Program-made: the position numbers and the translations under genes | Notes under the pieces: generated by a model | What the model saw: the letters and a program-made list of their open reading frames with translations, nothing else | Database searches by the model: none | What the model was told of the DNA's origin: nothing | Shown here: positions 44,851-53,099 of the stretch, piece after piece | How the letters are laid out: each line of letters opens with the position of its first letter | How positions within the stretch are numbered: the first letter of the stretch is position 1 | NCBI RefSeq assembly: GCF_016862915.1 | Contig: NZ_BONW01000041.1 | Span: 62,001-126,000, forward strand | Direction: 5' to 3' | Source of the DNA: Plantactinospora endophytica | GTDB taxonomy: Bacteria; Actinomycetota; Actinomycetes; Mycobacteriales; Micromonosporaceae | Length of the DNA stretch: 64,000 nt

Positions 44851-45645
44851 GTGCATGCCCACCCGTCCGCACCGCACCGCTGGCGGCGACTCGTCCGCCC
44901 CCGCCACGGAGCCGCCGTGCTGCTCGGCGCGGCCGTCCTGGCCGGCGTGACCGGCTGCGCCGACCTGCGCGCGGTCGACTCGGCCCGTACCGACGAGCGC
45001 AGGTTCACGCTGGCCGGGCCGGCGCTCACCATCGACACTCACGGCGCCGACCTGCGGGTCGTGGCCGGCGACGGTCCCGAGGTCGAGGTGCGGCGGTCGC
45101 TGACCGGTAAGGCGACCCTGCCGGAGAACGCCGGCTGGGAGCTGACCGGCGACACCCTGCGGCTGGCCGTCACGTGCAGCGGCTTCGTGCCGGACTGCGG
45201 CGGCAGCCACGTCGTCGGCGTACCGGCCGGCACGGACGTCCGGGTGACGAGTCGGGACGGTGCCGTCCGCACCGTCGGGCTGACCGGTGACCTGACCGCC
45301 GAGGTCCGGCACGGCTGGCTGCGGGTCGAACGGCCGGCCGGACTGCTCCGGCTGACCGCCGGACTCGCACTGGAGGTCACCGAGGCGCGTTCGACCGACG
45401 TCACGGCCCGGTCGTCCGGCGGAGACGTCCGGCTCTCCTTCGCGGTCGCGCCGCGCCGGGTGACCGCGACCGCCGAACTCGGCTCGGTGGACGTGGCGCT
45501 GCCGGCGGGGCCGGAGACGTACCGGATCAGCACCGTGGGGCAGGCCGGGTCGGGTGGCTCCGGGCCGGTCAGCGACCCGGCCAGCGAGCGGGTCGTCCGG
45601 GCCGTCGCCGACAACGGCCGGGCCCAGGTCCGGACCGGAAAGTAG
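44851..45645 (+). CDS. Lipoprotein with beta-strand repeats (DUF4097-like)
   Basis: A 264-residue protein. Lipobox AGVTGC places a lipid-modified Cys at about residue 36. The mature part is beta-rich with short repeats (TIDTHGADLRVVAGDGPEVEV, VRVTSRDGAVRTVGLTGDLTAEVRHGWLRVERPAGLL), the DUF4097 beta-helix style. GTG start is 5 nt after GGAGG. Probably the extracytoplasmic sensor or partner of the ABC transporter that follows 11 nt downstream. Confidence 0.8.
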   Translation: MHAHPSAPHRWRRLVRPRHGAAVLLGAAVLAGVTGCADLRAVDSARTDERRFTLAGPALTIDTHGADLRVVAGDGPEVEVRRSLTGKATLPENAGWELTGDTLRLAVTCSGFVPDCGGSHVVGVPAGTDVRVTSRDGAVRTVGLTGDLTAEVRHGWLRVERPAGLLRLTAGLALEVTEARSTDVTARSSGGDVRLSFAVAPRRVTATAELGSVDVALPAGPETYRISTVGQAGSGGSGPVSDPASERVVRAVADNGRAQVRTGK

Positions 45646-45656
45646 GGGAGAGGGAC

Positions 45657-46559
45657 GTGTACGAACTGCGTGACATCGTGAAGGTCTACCGGGGCGGCCA
45701 CCGGGCGGTCGACGGCGTGAGCCTGCGCCTCGGCGCCGGGGTGCTGGGCCTGCTCGGCCCGAACGGGGCCGGCAAGTCCTCACTGATCCGGATCGCCGCC
45801 ACCGTCACCCGGCCGACCAGCGGACAGGTACTGTTCGACGGCGCCGACGTGGTGGCCCGGCCGGACCTGCTGCGCCGGACCCTCGGCTACCTGCCGCAGG
45901 ACTTCGGGGTCTACCCGAACCTGACCGCCCGGGAGTTCCTGGGCTGTCTCGCCGCCGCCAAGGGGCTGCCGGCGCGGATTGCCCGCAGCCGGATCGACGA
46001 ACTGCTGGAGCTGGTCAACCTGACCGGCGCCGGCAAACGCCCGCTGGGCGGGTACTCCGGCGGGATGCTGCGCCGGGTCGGCATCGCGCAGACCCTGCTG
46101 GCCGATCCCCGGGTTCTGGTGGTCGACGAGCCGACCGCCGGGCTGGACCCCGGGGAACGGGTCCGGTTCCGCAACCTGCTCGGCGAGTTGGCGGTCGACC
46201 GGGTGGTGGTGCTCTCCACGCACATCGTCTCGGACGTCGAGTCGGTGGCCGGCGACATCGCCGTCGTCGCGCAGGGCCGGATCCGCCGCCGGGGTACGCC
46301 GGAGGAACTGCTTCGGGCGGCCGAGGGGCGGGTGTGGGAGCTGCTCGCCGACCCGGCCGAGGTACCCCGGCTGCAGACCCGGTACGTGCTCAGCCGCCTG
46401 GTCCGGACCACCTCCGGCGTACGGGTCCGGCTGCTGTCGCCGGAGTCGCCCGGCCCGGCCGCCAGCCGGGTACCGCCCGACCTGGAGGACGCCTACCTGG
46501 ACGCGATCCACCAGCCGATCCGGTCGGCCGGCAACGGTCCGTGGCCGGTGCCCCGATGA
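45657..46559 (+). CDS. ABC transporter ATPase
   Basis: A 300-residue ATPase with LLGPNGAGKSSLIRIAA (Walker A), GGYSGGMLRRVGIAQTLLADPRVLVVDEPTAGLDP (signature, Walker B), and VLSTHI (switch). The C-terminal extension carries WELLADPAEVPRL. GTG start after GGGGAGAGG. Drug or lantibiotic-type exporters use this type. The stop overlaps the next ATG (ATGA). Confidence 0.93.
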   Translation: MYELRDIVKVYRGGHRAVDGVSLRLGAGVLGLLGPNGAGKSSLIRIAATVTRPTSGQVLFDGADVVARPDLLRRTLGYLPQDFGVYPNLTAREFLGCLAAAKGLPARIARSRIDELLELVNLTGAGKRPLGGYSGGMLRRVGIAQTLLADPRVLVVDEPTAGLDPGERVRFRNLLGELAVDRVVVLSTHIVSDVESVAGDIAVVAQGRIRRRGTPEELLRAAEGRVWELLADPAEVPRLQTRYVLSRLVRTTSGVRVRLLSPESPGPAASRVPPDLEDAYLDAIHQPIRSAGNGPWPVPR

Positions 46560-48427
46560 CCGCCCCGGGCGCCACGGCGGTACGCGCACCCGTCGCGATC
46601 GCCGTCGCCGACTTCCGGGAGCGGGTACGCCGACCGGCGTACGCGGTGGTGCTGGCCGCCGCCGTCGGCCTGGGCTACCTGGCGGTGCCGGAGGTCGACG
46701 GCCGCTGGGTGATCGTGAACGCCGGTACGTACCGGGGGGTCTACGACAGCGCCTACGTCGGTACCGTCACCGCGCTCGCCGGAGCGCTCTGGCTGACCAT
46801 CGCCGGCTTCTACGTGGTACGCGGCGCCATCGTCCGGGACGCGCGCGGCGGGGTCGGGCAACTGCTCGCCGCCACCCCGCTCTCCGGCCGGGGCTACCTG
46901 GCCGGGAAGTTCCTCAGCAATCTGCTGGTGCTGACCTCGATGCTCGGCGTGCTCGCCGGCACCGCCGTGCTGATGCAGCTGGCCCGGGGCGAGGACCGGG
47001 CGGTGGACCCGATCGCGCTGCTGCTGCCGTTCGGGCTGCTCGCGCTGCCGGTGCTGGCGGTGACCGCCGCGCTGGCGGTGCTGTTCGAGACGGTCCGGCC
47101 GCTGCGCGGCGGCTTCGGCAACGTCGTCTGGTTCTTCGCGGCGATGGTCGGGGCGGTCGTCGGGCAGGGCCCGGACGCTCCGTTGGGCGGGCTCGGCGTG
47201 GCCGAGGTGGCCCGGTCGCTGCGGGCCGGGCTGGCCGACGCGGGGCTGCGGCCGGCCGGCGAGTTCGGCCTGGGGCTGATGTACCTCGACGATCCACTGC
47301 GGACGTTCGAGTGGTCCGGGCTCGACCCGGATGCCGGCTTCGTCGCCCAGCGGCTGCTGCTGTTCCTGGTCGCGGCCGGGATCGCGGTACTGCCGGCGCT
47401 CTGGTTCGGCCGGTTCGACCCGTCCCGCACCGCCCGACGCCGACGCCCCGCCCGACCCGTTCCGACCCCGCCCGTTCCGGCGCCGTATCCGAATGCGGCC
47501 GTTCCGGCGCCGTATCCGAATACGGCCGTTCCGGCGCCGTATCCGAATGCGGCCGTTCCGGCGGTGCCGTATCCGAATGCACCCGTTCCGACGGTGCCGT
47601 ATCCGGGCGTGTCGTGGCCGCCGATCGGCGACGGGTTGCGCCCGGCGGGACTGGTCTCGGACACCGGGCCGGATCTGTCGCTGGCCGGCCCCGACCTCTC
47701 CGCGCCGGCCGGGATGCGGCTCCTGGGCGCGGCACCGTCCTGGTTGCGGTCCGCCGGCCCACCAACCGCCGACGCGGCTTCGGGGGTCGCACCGGTACGG
47801 CCGGCCGGGCGCGGTGCGTCGGCCGGGTTCGGTCGGCTGTTCGCGGGCGAGTTGCGGGTACTCTGCCGCTCCGCGTCCCGCTGGTGGTGGCTCGGCGCCG
47901 GGCTGCTGGCGCTGGTCGGCGCGGTGGCACCGATCGAGGCCGTACCGGCGGTGGCCCTGCCGCTGGCCTGGATCTGGCCGGTGCTGCTCTGGTCCCGGCT
48001 GGGCAGCCGGAGCCACGAGTACGGCCTGACCGGGCTGCTCGGCGCGTACCCGGGGCTCCGGCGCCGGATGCTCGCGGAGTGGCTCGCCGGAGTGGCGCTG
48101 GCCGGGCTGACCGGCCTGGTACCGATGCTCCGGATGCTGATCGACCTGGATGTCCCCGGATTGGCGGCCGGGGTCGCCGGGGCGCTCTTCGTGCCCTCGC
48201 TCGCCCTGGCGGCGGGGGTGTCGAGCCGGACGCACCGGCTCTTCCAGGTCGGCTACCTGGCGCTCTGGTACTCGGCGCTGAACGGCATCGCCGCGCTCGA
48301 CACCATGGGCGCGGTACGCCTCGACGGCCGCCCGGCGGGCCCGGGACCACTGCTGGTCTGCGGCTGCGCCCTTGCCCTGCTCGGCATCGCGCTCCTGTTC
48401 GGCACCCTCCGACACGCCCGCCGCTAG
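46556..48427 (+). CDS. ABC transporter permease with a proline-rich repeat linker
   Basis: A 623-residue membrane protein with two bundles of hydrophobic segments (about residues 28-290 and 445-620) joined by a long hydrophilic linker containing five copies of a VPAPYPNAA-type repeat (residues about 307-352). Homologous halves of an ABC-2 permease. Last gene of the lipoprotein-ABC operon, followed by a strong hairpin shared with alaS. Confidence 0.82.
   Translation: MTAPGATAVRAPVAIAVADFRERVRRPAYAVVLAAAVGLGYLAVPEVDGRWVIVNAGTYRGVYDSAYVGTVTALAGALWLTIAGFYVVRGAIVRDARGGVGQLLAATPLSGRGYLAGKFLSNLLVLTSMLGVLAGTAVLMQLARGEDRAVDPIALLLPFGLLALPVLAVTAALAVLFETVRPLRGGFGNVVWFFAAMVGAVVGQGPDAPLGGLGVAEVARSLRAGLADAGLRPAGEFGLGLMYLDDPLRTFEWSGLDPDAGFVAQRLLLFLVAAGIAVLPALWFGRFDPSRTARRRRPARPVPTPPVPAPYPNAAVPAPYPNTAVPAPYPNAAVPAVPYPNAPVPTVPYPGVSWPPIGDGLRPAGLVSDTGPDLSLAGPDLSAPAGMRLLGAAPSWLRSAGPPTADAASGVAPVRPAGRGASAGFGRLFAGELRVLCRSASRWWWLGAGLLALVGAVAPIEAVPAVALPLAWIWPVLLWSRLGSRSHEYGLTGLLGAYPGLRRRMLAEWLAGVALAGLTGLVPMLRMLIDLDVPGLAAGVAGALFVPSLALAAGVSSRTHRLFQVGYLALWYSALNGIAALDTMGAVRLDGRPAGPGPLLVCGCALALLGIALLFGTLRHARR
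47474..47611 (+). repeat. Five tandem ~27-bp repeats within the permease gene
   Basis: Units of 27 bp, GTTCCGGCGCCGTATCCGAA then TGCGGCC; the fourth is 30 bp. Translated they give V-P-A-P-Y-P-N-A-A. Copies 1 and 3 are identical; copy 2 differs by one base. Confidence 0.92.
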
Positions 48428-48437
48428 TTCCGGAGCC

Positions 48438-48481
48438 GCGGTCCCTTCCGATCGGTCCGGGGCACGACCGGAAGGGACCGC
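48438..48481. terminator. Bidirectional terminator between the ABC permease and alaS
   Basis: Perfect 13-bp inverted repeat GCGGTCCCTTCCG with complement (48469-48481), loop 18 nt. Both convergent genes stop within 11 nt of it. Confidence 0.75.
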
Positions 48482-48490
48482 TGCGTACCG

Positions 48491-51163
48491 CTAACCGGGG
48501 TGCCGGGTGAGCAGGTCGCCGGCCGCCGCCTCGGCCCGGGACAGCGCCTCGCCGATCCGGTCCGCCCGCCGGCCGCCCGCGTTGGCCAGGCCACCGGTCC
48601 CGCCGGCACCGCCGCCGATCAGCCGGCCCGCCTCGGTGAGCAGGTCACGGGCCTGACCGCCCCGGTCCAGCAGGGTCCGGTCCAGCCCGGCGACGAGCTG
48701 CGCCCGCCCGCCGTCCGAGGTGGCCAGCAGCACCACCGTCGGCGCGCCGGCCGGACCCCGGGCCAGTACGCCGCCGGCCACGGTCCGCAGTTCGGCCGGG
48801 GTCAGGTCGTCGCGCAGCGCGCTGACCAGCCAGCCGGAGCCGATCGCCCGGCGCTGTCCGAGCAGCGTGTCGACGATCGAGTCGAGTTCGGCCTGCCGGT
48901 GCCGGCGCAGTGCCGCCTCGGCCTCGCCGAGCGCGCCGAGTCGCTTGGCCAGGGTGGACAGCAGGTCGTCGGGGCGGGCGCCGACCAGCCGGCCGACCTC
49001 GGCGAGCAGCCGCCGTTCGGTGTCGGCGTACCGGAGGGCGTCCCGGCCGGTGAGGGCCTCGATCCGGCGTACGCCGGCACCGACGGAGGACTCGCCGAGG
49101 AGGCGTACCGGGCCGGCCTGGGTGCCGTGGCCGACGTGTGTACCACCGCACAGCTCGCGGGAGGCGTCGCCGATGTCGACGATCCGGACCTGTTCGTCGT
49201 ACCGGTCGCCGAAGAACGCGGTGGCGCCGGCCGCCTCCGCCTCGGCCCGGCTCGCCTGCCAGACCCGTACCTCCGGGTCGTCGAGCAGGTAGTCGTTGAC
49301 AAGCGTGCCGATGGTGTCGAGTCCGGTCTCGTCGACCGGCGCGAAGTGCGCGAAGTCGAACCGCAGCCGACCGGGCGCGACCAGCGAGCCCTGCTGCCGG
49401 GCGTGTTCGCCCAGCACCCGGCGCAGCATCGCGTGCAGTACGTGCGTCGCCGAGTGGGACCGCTCGGTCGCCGCCCGGCGCGCACCGTCGACCTCGGCGC
49501 TGACCCGCGTGCCGGGCCGCAGTTCGCCGTGCCCGACGCGACCCTCGTGCACGTGCAGGCCGGTCAGCCCGTACCGGGTGTCGGTGATCTCGACGAGCGT
49601 GCCGTCGGCGGTGCGGACCCGCCCGCCGTCGCCGACCTGGCCGCCGGACTCGGCGTAGAACGGGCTGTGCCGCAGCACCAGCTCGACCCGGTCGTCCTCG
49701 CCGGCCGAGTCCACCGGCCGGCCGTCCCGCAGCACCGCGAGCAGCTCGGTCTCGGCCCGTTGGTCGGTGTAGCCGACGAACTCGGTCCGGCCGTGCCGGG
49801 TCAGCAGGTCCCGATACGTCTCGGTCCGGCGCAGCGCCGTCGCGTTCCGGCCCCGGTCACCGCCCCGGGCCCGGCGACGTTGCTCGTCGAGCAGGGTCGC
49901 GTAGCGGTCCCGGTCGACGTCGAGCCCGGCCGCCCGCGCCGCCTCGACGGTGAGGTCGATCGGGAATCCGTACGTGTCGTGCAGTTCGAACGCGGTCTCG
50001 CCGGGAAGCCGGCCGGATCCTGTCGCGCGGGCCCGGCCGATCGCCGCGTCGAGCAGCCGGCCGCCGTGCCGGAGGGTACCGCCGAAGGTTTCCTCCTCGT
50101 GTGCGGTGACCGCCTCGACCAGCTCGCGTTGCGCGGTGAGTTCCGGCCACGCGTCGCCGAGGTTCGCCAGTACGCTGCCGGTCACCGCACCCAGCACCGG
50201 CGCGTCGATGCCCAGCGTCCGGGCGTGCCGGATCGCCCGGCGCAGGATCCGGCGCAGCACGTAGCCCCGCCCCTCGTTCCCGGGCAGTACGCCGTCCGCG
50301 ATCAGGAACGCGGCGGTCCGGGCGTGCTCGGTGACCACCTGGAACGAGACCGACTCCGGGCTGCCGTCCCGGCCGGGGAACGGGCGCCCGGCCAACTCCT
50401 GCACCAGCGCCAGGGTGGGGGCGAGCAGGTCGGTCTGGCAGATCGTCTCGACGTCCTGGAGGACCATGGCGAGCCGGTCCAGGCCGAGCCCGGTGTCGAT
50501 GTTGCGGGTCGGCAGGTCGCCGAGGATCGGGAAGTCCTCCTTCCCGTCGCCCTCGCCCCGGAGGTGCTGCATGAACACCAGGTTCCACAGTTCGACGTAG
50601 CGTTCGCCGTCCACCGCCGGACCGCCCTCGGCGCCGAACGCCGGACCCCGGTCGTAGCAGAGTTCGGAGGACGGTCCGGACGGCCCGGGTACCCCCATCG
50701 ACCAGTAGTTGTCGGCCCGGCCGAGGCGCTGGATCCGGGAGTCCCGCACCCCGGTCCGGCGCCACAGCTCGACCGCCTCGTCGTCGTCCGTGAACACGGT
50801 GATCCACAGTCGGTCCGGGTCGAGCTGGTAGTGCCGGGTCAGCAGCTCCCAGGCGTACGCGACGGCGTCCGCCTTGAAGTAGTCGCCGAAGGAGAAGTTG
50901 CCGAGCATCTCGAAGAACGTCGCGTGCCGGGCAGTCCGGCCCACGTTCTCGATGTCGTTGGTGCGTACGCACTTCTGCACGGTGGTCAGCCGGGGCGCGG
51001 GCGGCCGGGACTCGCCGAGGTAGTAGGGCTTGAACTGGCCCATCCCGGCGATGGTGAGCAGCAGTCCCGGATCGTCCGGGATCAGTGGACCGGAGGGTAC
51101 CGGGGTGTGGCCGCGTGCGGTGAAGTAGTCGAGGAAGGTCCGGCGGATATCGGTGGATCGCAT
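48491..51163 (-). CDS. alaS: Alanyl-tRNA synthetase, stand-alone copy
   Basis: An 890-residue class II synthetase that is complete: motif 1 and 2 regions (PPAPRLTTVQKCVRTNDIENVGRTARHATFFEMLGNFSFGDYF), motif 3 GLGLDRLAM, editing domain SHSATHVLHAML with ELCGGTHV (zinc ligands), and a C-terminal oligomerisation domain. It does not sit next to the ruvX/mltG/aroE cluster usual for actinobacterial alaS, and its N-terminus (IAGMGQFKPYYLG) is not the variant I remember from that locus, so it may be a second copy, for example a resistance form. The start ATG has no good ribosome site. Confidence 0.88.
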   Translation of the reverse strand: MRSTDIRRTFLDYFTARGHTPVPSGPLIPDDPGLLLTIAGMGQFKPYYLGESRPPAPRLTTVQKCVRTNDIENVGRTARHATFFEMLGNFSFGDYFKADAVAYAWELLTRHYQLDPDRLWITVFTDDDEAVELWRRTGVRDSRIQRLGRADNYWSMGVPGPSGPSSELCYDRGPAFGAEGGPAVDGERYVELWNLVFMQHLRGEGDGKEDFPILGDLPTRNIDTGLGLDRLAMVLQDVETICQTDLLAPTLALVQELAGRPFPGRDGSPESVSFQVVTEHARTAAFLIADGVLPGNEGRGYVLRRILRRAIRHARTLGIDAPVLGAVTGSVLANLGDAWPELTAQRELVEAVTAHEEETFGGTLRHGGRLLDAAIGRARATGSGRLPGETAFELHDTYGFPIDLTVEAARAAGLDVDRDRYATLLDEQRRRARGGDRGRNATALRRTETYRDLLTRHGRTEFVGYTDQRAETELLAVLRDGRPVDSAGEDDRVELVLRHSPFYAESGGQVGDGGRVRTADGTLVEITDTRYGLTGLHVHEGRVGHGELRPGTRVSAEVDGARRAATERSHSATHVLHAMLRRVLGEHARQQGSLVAPGRLRFDFAHFAPVDETGLDTIGTLVNDYLLDDPEVRVWQASRAEAEAAGATAFFGDRYDEQVRIVDIGDASRELCGGTHVGHGTQAGPVRLLGESSVGAGVRRIEALTGRDALRYADTERRLLAEVGRLVGARPDDLLSTLAKRLGALGEAEAALRRHRQAELDSIVDTLLGQRRAIGSGWLVSALRDDLTPAELRTVAGGVLARGPAGAPTVVLLATSDGGRAQLVAGLDRTLLDRGGQARDLLTEAGRLIGGGAGGTGGLANAGGRRADRIGEALSRAEAAAGDLLTRHPG

Positions 51164-51614
51164 CAGAGGAGGCCCTGTTCGGGTCGGTGGCGAGGCGTAC
51201 CGGAGCCCGGCGTGCTTGCGGGCAGCCCTTCGACGGGGGTGCGCGGAAGTCGTACGGGTTCCTCGCGGTTGTCCGCCCGGAGGCGCTCGCGCGGAGTGGA
51301 TGGTCGGGGCCGAGAAGGCGTACGCCGAGCCGGGCCGAGGGGGTCAGGCGAGGACGCTGTCCTCGTTCCCCAGCTCGGCGTGGCTAGCTCGCCGCCCTGC
51401 CGTCGCCATCCGTATCACTCCGTCGACCTTGGATCGTGGCCGTGGCGCCGGCTCGTCGTGGTGCCGACCCCTGGACCGGTGTCGTCCGCCGGCACCGCTC
51501 GGTCGGCGGATCGATCCGTCGAGACTAGCGCACCTCCACCCCGGCGGTCGCCGGATAAACCCTCGGACGACCGTCCTCCGCACGCCGCACCGTGGCATGC
51601 GTACCCACTGCTCC
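51164..51614. other. Long upstream region of alaS without a gene
   Basis: About 450 bases between the alaS start and the HTH gene. Small open frames exist but none has coding bias. On the alaS-coding strand a GGGCGGACAACCGCG element recalls a T-box core but carries extra bases and lacks the tRNA-binding UGGN bulge, so I do not call it. The length is large for a promoter region and might hold a regulatory leader. Confidence 0.4.
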
Positions 51615-51659
51615 GTCAAGACAGCCTTGACGGCAAAATCTTGTCAAGGCTAACCTGAC
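51615..51659. promoter_or_regulatory. Paired inverted repeats at the promoter of the HTH gene (51663)
   Basis: Site 1 GTCAAGACAGCCTTGAC (51615-51631) and site 2 GTCAAGGCTAACCTGAC (51643-51659), centres 28 bp apart. A TTGACG -35 at 51627-51632 and a TAACCT -10 at 51651-51656 place transcription near A of ATG 51663, so the gene seems leaderless and both sites cover the promoter. Confidence 0.7.
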
Positions 51660-51662
51660 GGC

Positions 51663-52100
51663 ATGGACAGATTTCTGGAGACCGCGCTCACCGTCGACGT
51701 GACCGGAGCTGCCACGGCGTCCGCCGACGCCGCCGTCAACGAGGCGAGTCGGCAGGCCGACCTGCTGCTCGGCGGTCGCCCACTGCCCGGCAGTCCGGAG
51801 TGGACGGCCGAGCAGGAGGGGCCGGCCGGACGGCAACGGGAGGTCGCGGCGCAGTTGCTGCACTTCCGGATCCTGCTGGCCTCCGGCGTCGACGCGTTCG
51901 CCAGCGTGCTGGGGCTGCGTCGCTGGGGGGTGACCTGGGAGTTGATCGCCAGGGCGGCCGGGGTCAGCCGGCAGGCCGCGCACGAGCGCTGGGGTCGGCG
52001 GGTGCTGGAGGTGCTCGACCCGTACGGGACCGGCGAGCTGGGTGGCCCGGTCGCCGACGACGAGGCGGACCTGCGGTCGAAGTATGGGGGTAGCCGATAA
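51663..52100 (+). CDS. Small regulator with C-terminal helix-turn-helix, paralogue of the gene at 39499
   Basis: A 145-residue protein. The N-terminal part is helical and charged; the C-terminal motif is TWELIARAAGVSRQAAHERWGR, close to the [20 protein letters not shown] of the other paralogue. The recognition helix SRQ(A/S)AHER(W/F) is shared. Its TAA lies in the operator of the next gene. No ribosome site and a -10 hexamer 6-7 nt upstream suggest leaderless translation. Probably autoregulated and controls the Clp_N gene. Confidence 0.75.
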   Translation: MDRFLETALTVDVTGAATASADAAVNEASRQADLLLGGRPLPGSPEWTAEQEGPAGRQREVAAQLLHFRILLASGVDAFASVLGLRRWGVTWELIARAAGVSRQAAHERWGRRVLEVLDPYGTGELGGPVADDEADLRSKYGGSR

Positions 52101-52115
52101 CCCCATCGGGGTTAT
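52097..52115. promoter_or_regulatory. Operator-like inverted repeat between HTH and Clp_N genes
   Basis: Perfect 8-bp arms ATAACCCC / GGGGTTAT with loop ATC, overlapping the stop codon of the HTH gene and a TATAGT -10-like box at 52113-52118. Confidence 0.55.
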
Positions 52116-52154
52116 AGTGGGGGTGTCACGCCACCGACATCCGGGGAGTCAGTG

Positions 52155-52928
52155 ATGCCGAAGATCAACGTCTATCTGCCCGACGAGTTGGCCGAGGCGG
52201 TGCGGGTTGCTGGCATCCCGGTCTCGGCCGTCTGCCAACGCGCCCTCGAACAGGCCGTACGCCGGGTCAGCGCGATCCGGGAGACCGCCCTCGGCGACCT
52301 CGACGACGCCGACCTGGCCGCCCGGCTGCCGCACTTCACGCCCCGGGCCCGGGCGGTGGTGCTGCTGGCGGTCGACCGGTCCCGGGACGACGGCTCGGCG
52401 GCGGTCGGCACCGCGCACCTGCTCGCCGGGATGCTGGCCGAGGGGACCAACCTGGCCCTGCACGTGCTGCGGGCGGAGGAGATCGAGCCGGAGCGGGTGC
52501 TCCGGGATCTCGCCGGCCAGCCGACCGCCGAGCCGGGCGTCGAGCCGGACGACGTCCTGCGCTTCACCGGACCGGCGGCGAACGCCCTGGAGTTGGCCGT
52601 CACCGAGGCGACCGCGCTCGGGCACAACTACGTCGGCTGCGAGCACCTGCTGCTCGGGCTGATCGCCGAGCCGGACGGTGTCGGCGGCCAGCTCCTCCGG
52701 TCGCTCGGTGCCGAGCTGCGGCTGACCCGCCGGGCCGTGGTCGCGGCACTGGCCGGCTACGTACACCTGCGGGCCCAGACCCCGCCGCAGGCGGAGTCGG
52801 CGGGCGCCGCCGGACCCTCGCCCGAGATCGCCGCACTGCTCTCCGCCGCGATCCGCCGCGAGCTCCAGCCGGTCGTCGCGCGGCTCGACCGGCTGGAGGA
52901 GCGGGTCGGCGGCACCGGTACGGACTGA
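52155..52928 (+). CDS. RHH-type N-terminal fused to Clp_N (ClpC/ClpA N-domain-like) protein
   Basis: A 257-residue protein. Residues 1-40 (MPKINVYLPDELAEAVRVAG then RALEQAVRRV) look like a ribbon-helix-helix DNA-binding segment. The remainder contains two Clp_N-type repeats: TPRARAVVLLAVDRSRDDGSAAVGTAHLLAGMLAEG and TGPAANALELAVTEATALGHNYVGCEHLLLGLI, as in adaptor-binding N-domains of Clp ATPases, but there is no AAA+ module. It may act as a DNA-linked adaptor or regulator for ClpC. Starts at ATG 52155 after GGGGAG. Confidence 0.78.
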   Translation: MPKINVYLPDELAEAVRVAGIPVSAVCQRALEQAVRRVSAIRETALGDLDDADLAARLPHFTPRARAVVLLAVDRSRDDGSAAVGTAHLLAGMLAEGTNLALHVLRAEEIEPERVLRDLAGQPTAEPGVEPDDVLRFTGPAANALELAVTEATALGHNYVGCEHLLLGLIAEPDGVGGQLLRSLGAELRLTRRAVVAALAGYVHLRAQTPPQAESAGAAGPSPEIAALLSAAIRRELQPVVARLDRLEERVGGTGTD

Positions 52929-52941
52929 CCCGGTCGCCCCG

Positions 52942-53025
52942 ATGTCCAGGCTTGTGCCGACGGTCGCCGCCACGGCGATCTTCCTCCTGCTGCTCGCCTT
53001 GCCGTTACTGACCGACCTGCCCTGA
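52942..53025 (+). CDS. Possible 27-residue single-pass membrane peptide
   Basis: ATG to TGA encodes MSRLVPTVAATAIFLLLLAL then PLLTDLP, one hydrophobic helix with a positive N-terminus, typical of small membrane peptides. It lies 13 nt after the Clp_N gene. No ribosome site is seen, so it may be coupled to the preceding gene or be spurious. Confidence 0.35.
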   Translation: MSRLVPTVAATAIFLLLLALPLLTDLP

Positions 53026-53099
53026 CCGGCCGTCCCGGGAGTCGCCACGATCCCGCAGGCCGGCCGGCGGCGCAGGTGGCCGACCGGAGGAAAACCCAG

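Noticed and set aside
51230-51290. T-box-like element (GGGCGGACAACCGCG) in the alaS leader
   Set aside because: Extra bases in the core and no UGGN bulge that would pair with tRNA-Ala; no specifier loop was found.
48500-51658. Open frame of 1052 codons opposite alaS
   Set aside because: Composition is mirror-like and the alaS domains are unambiguous on the other strand.
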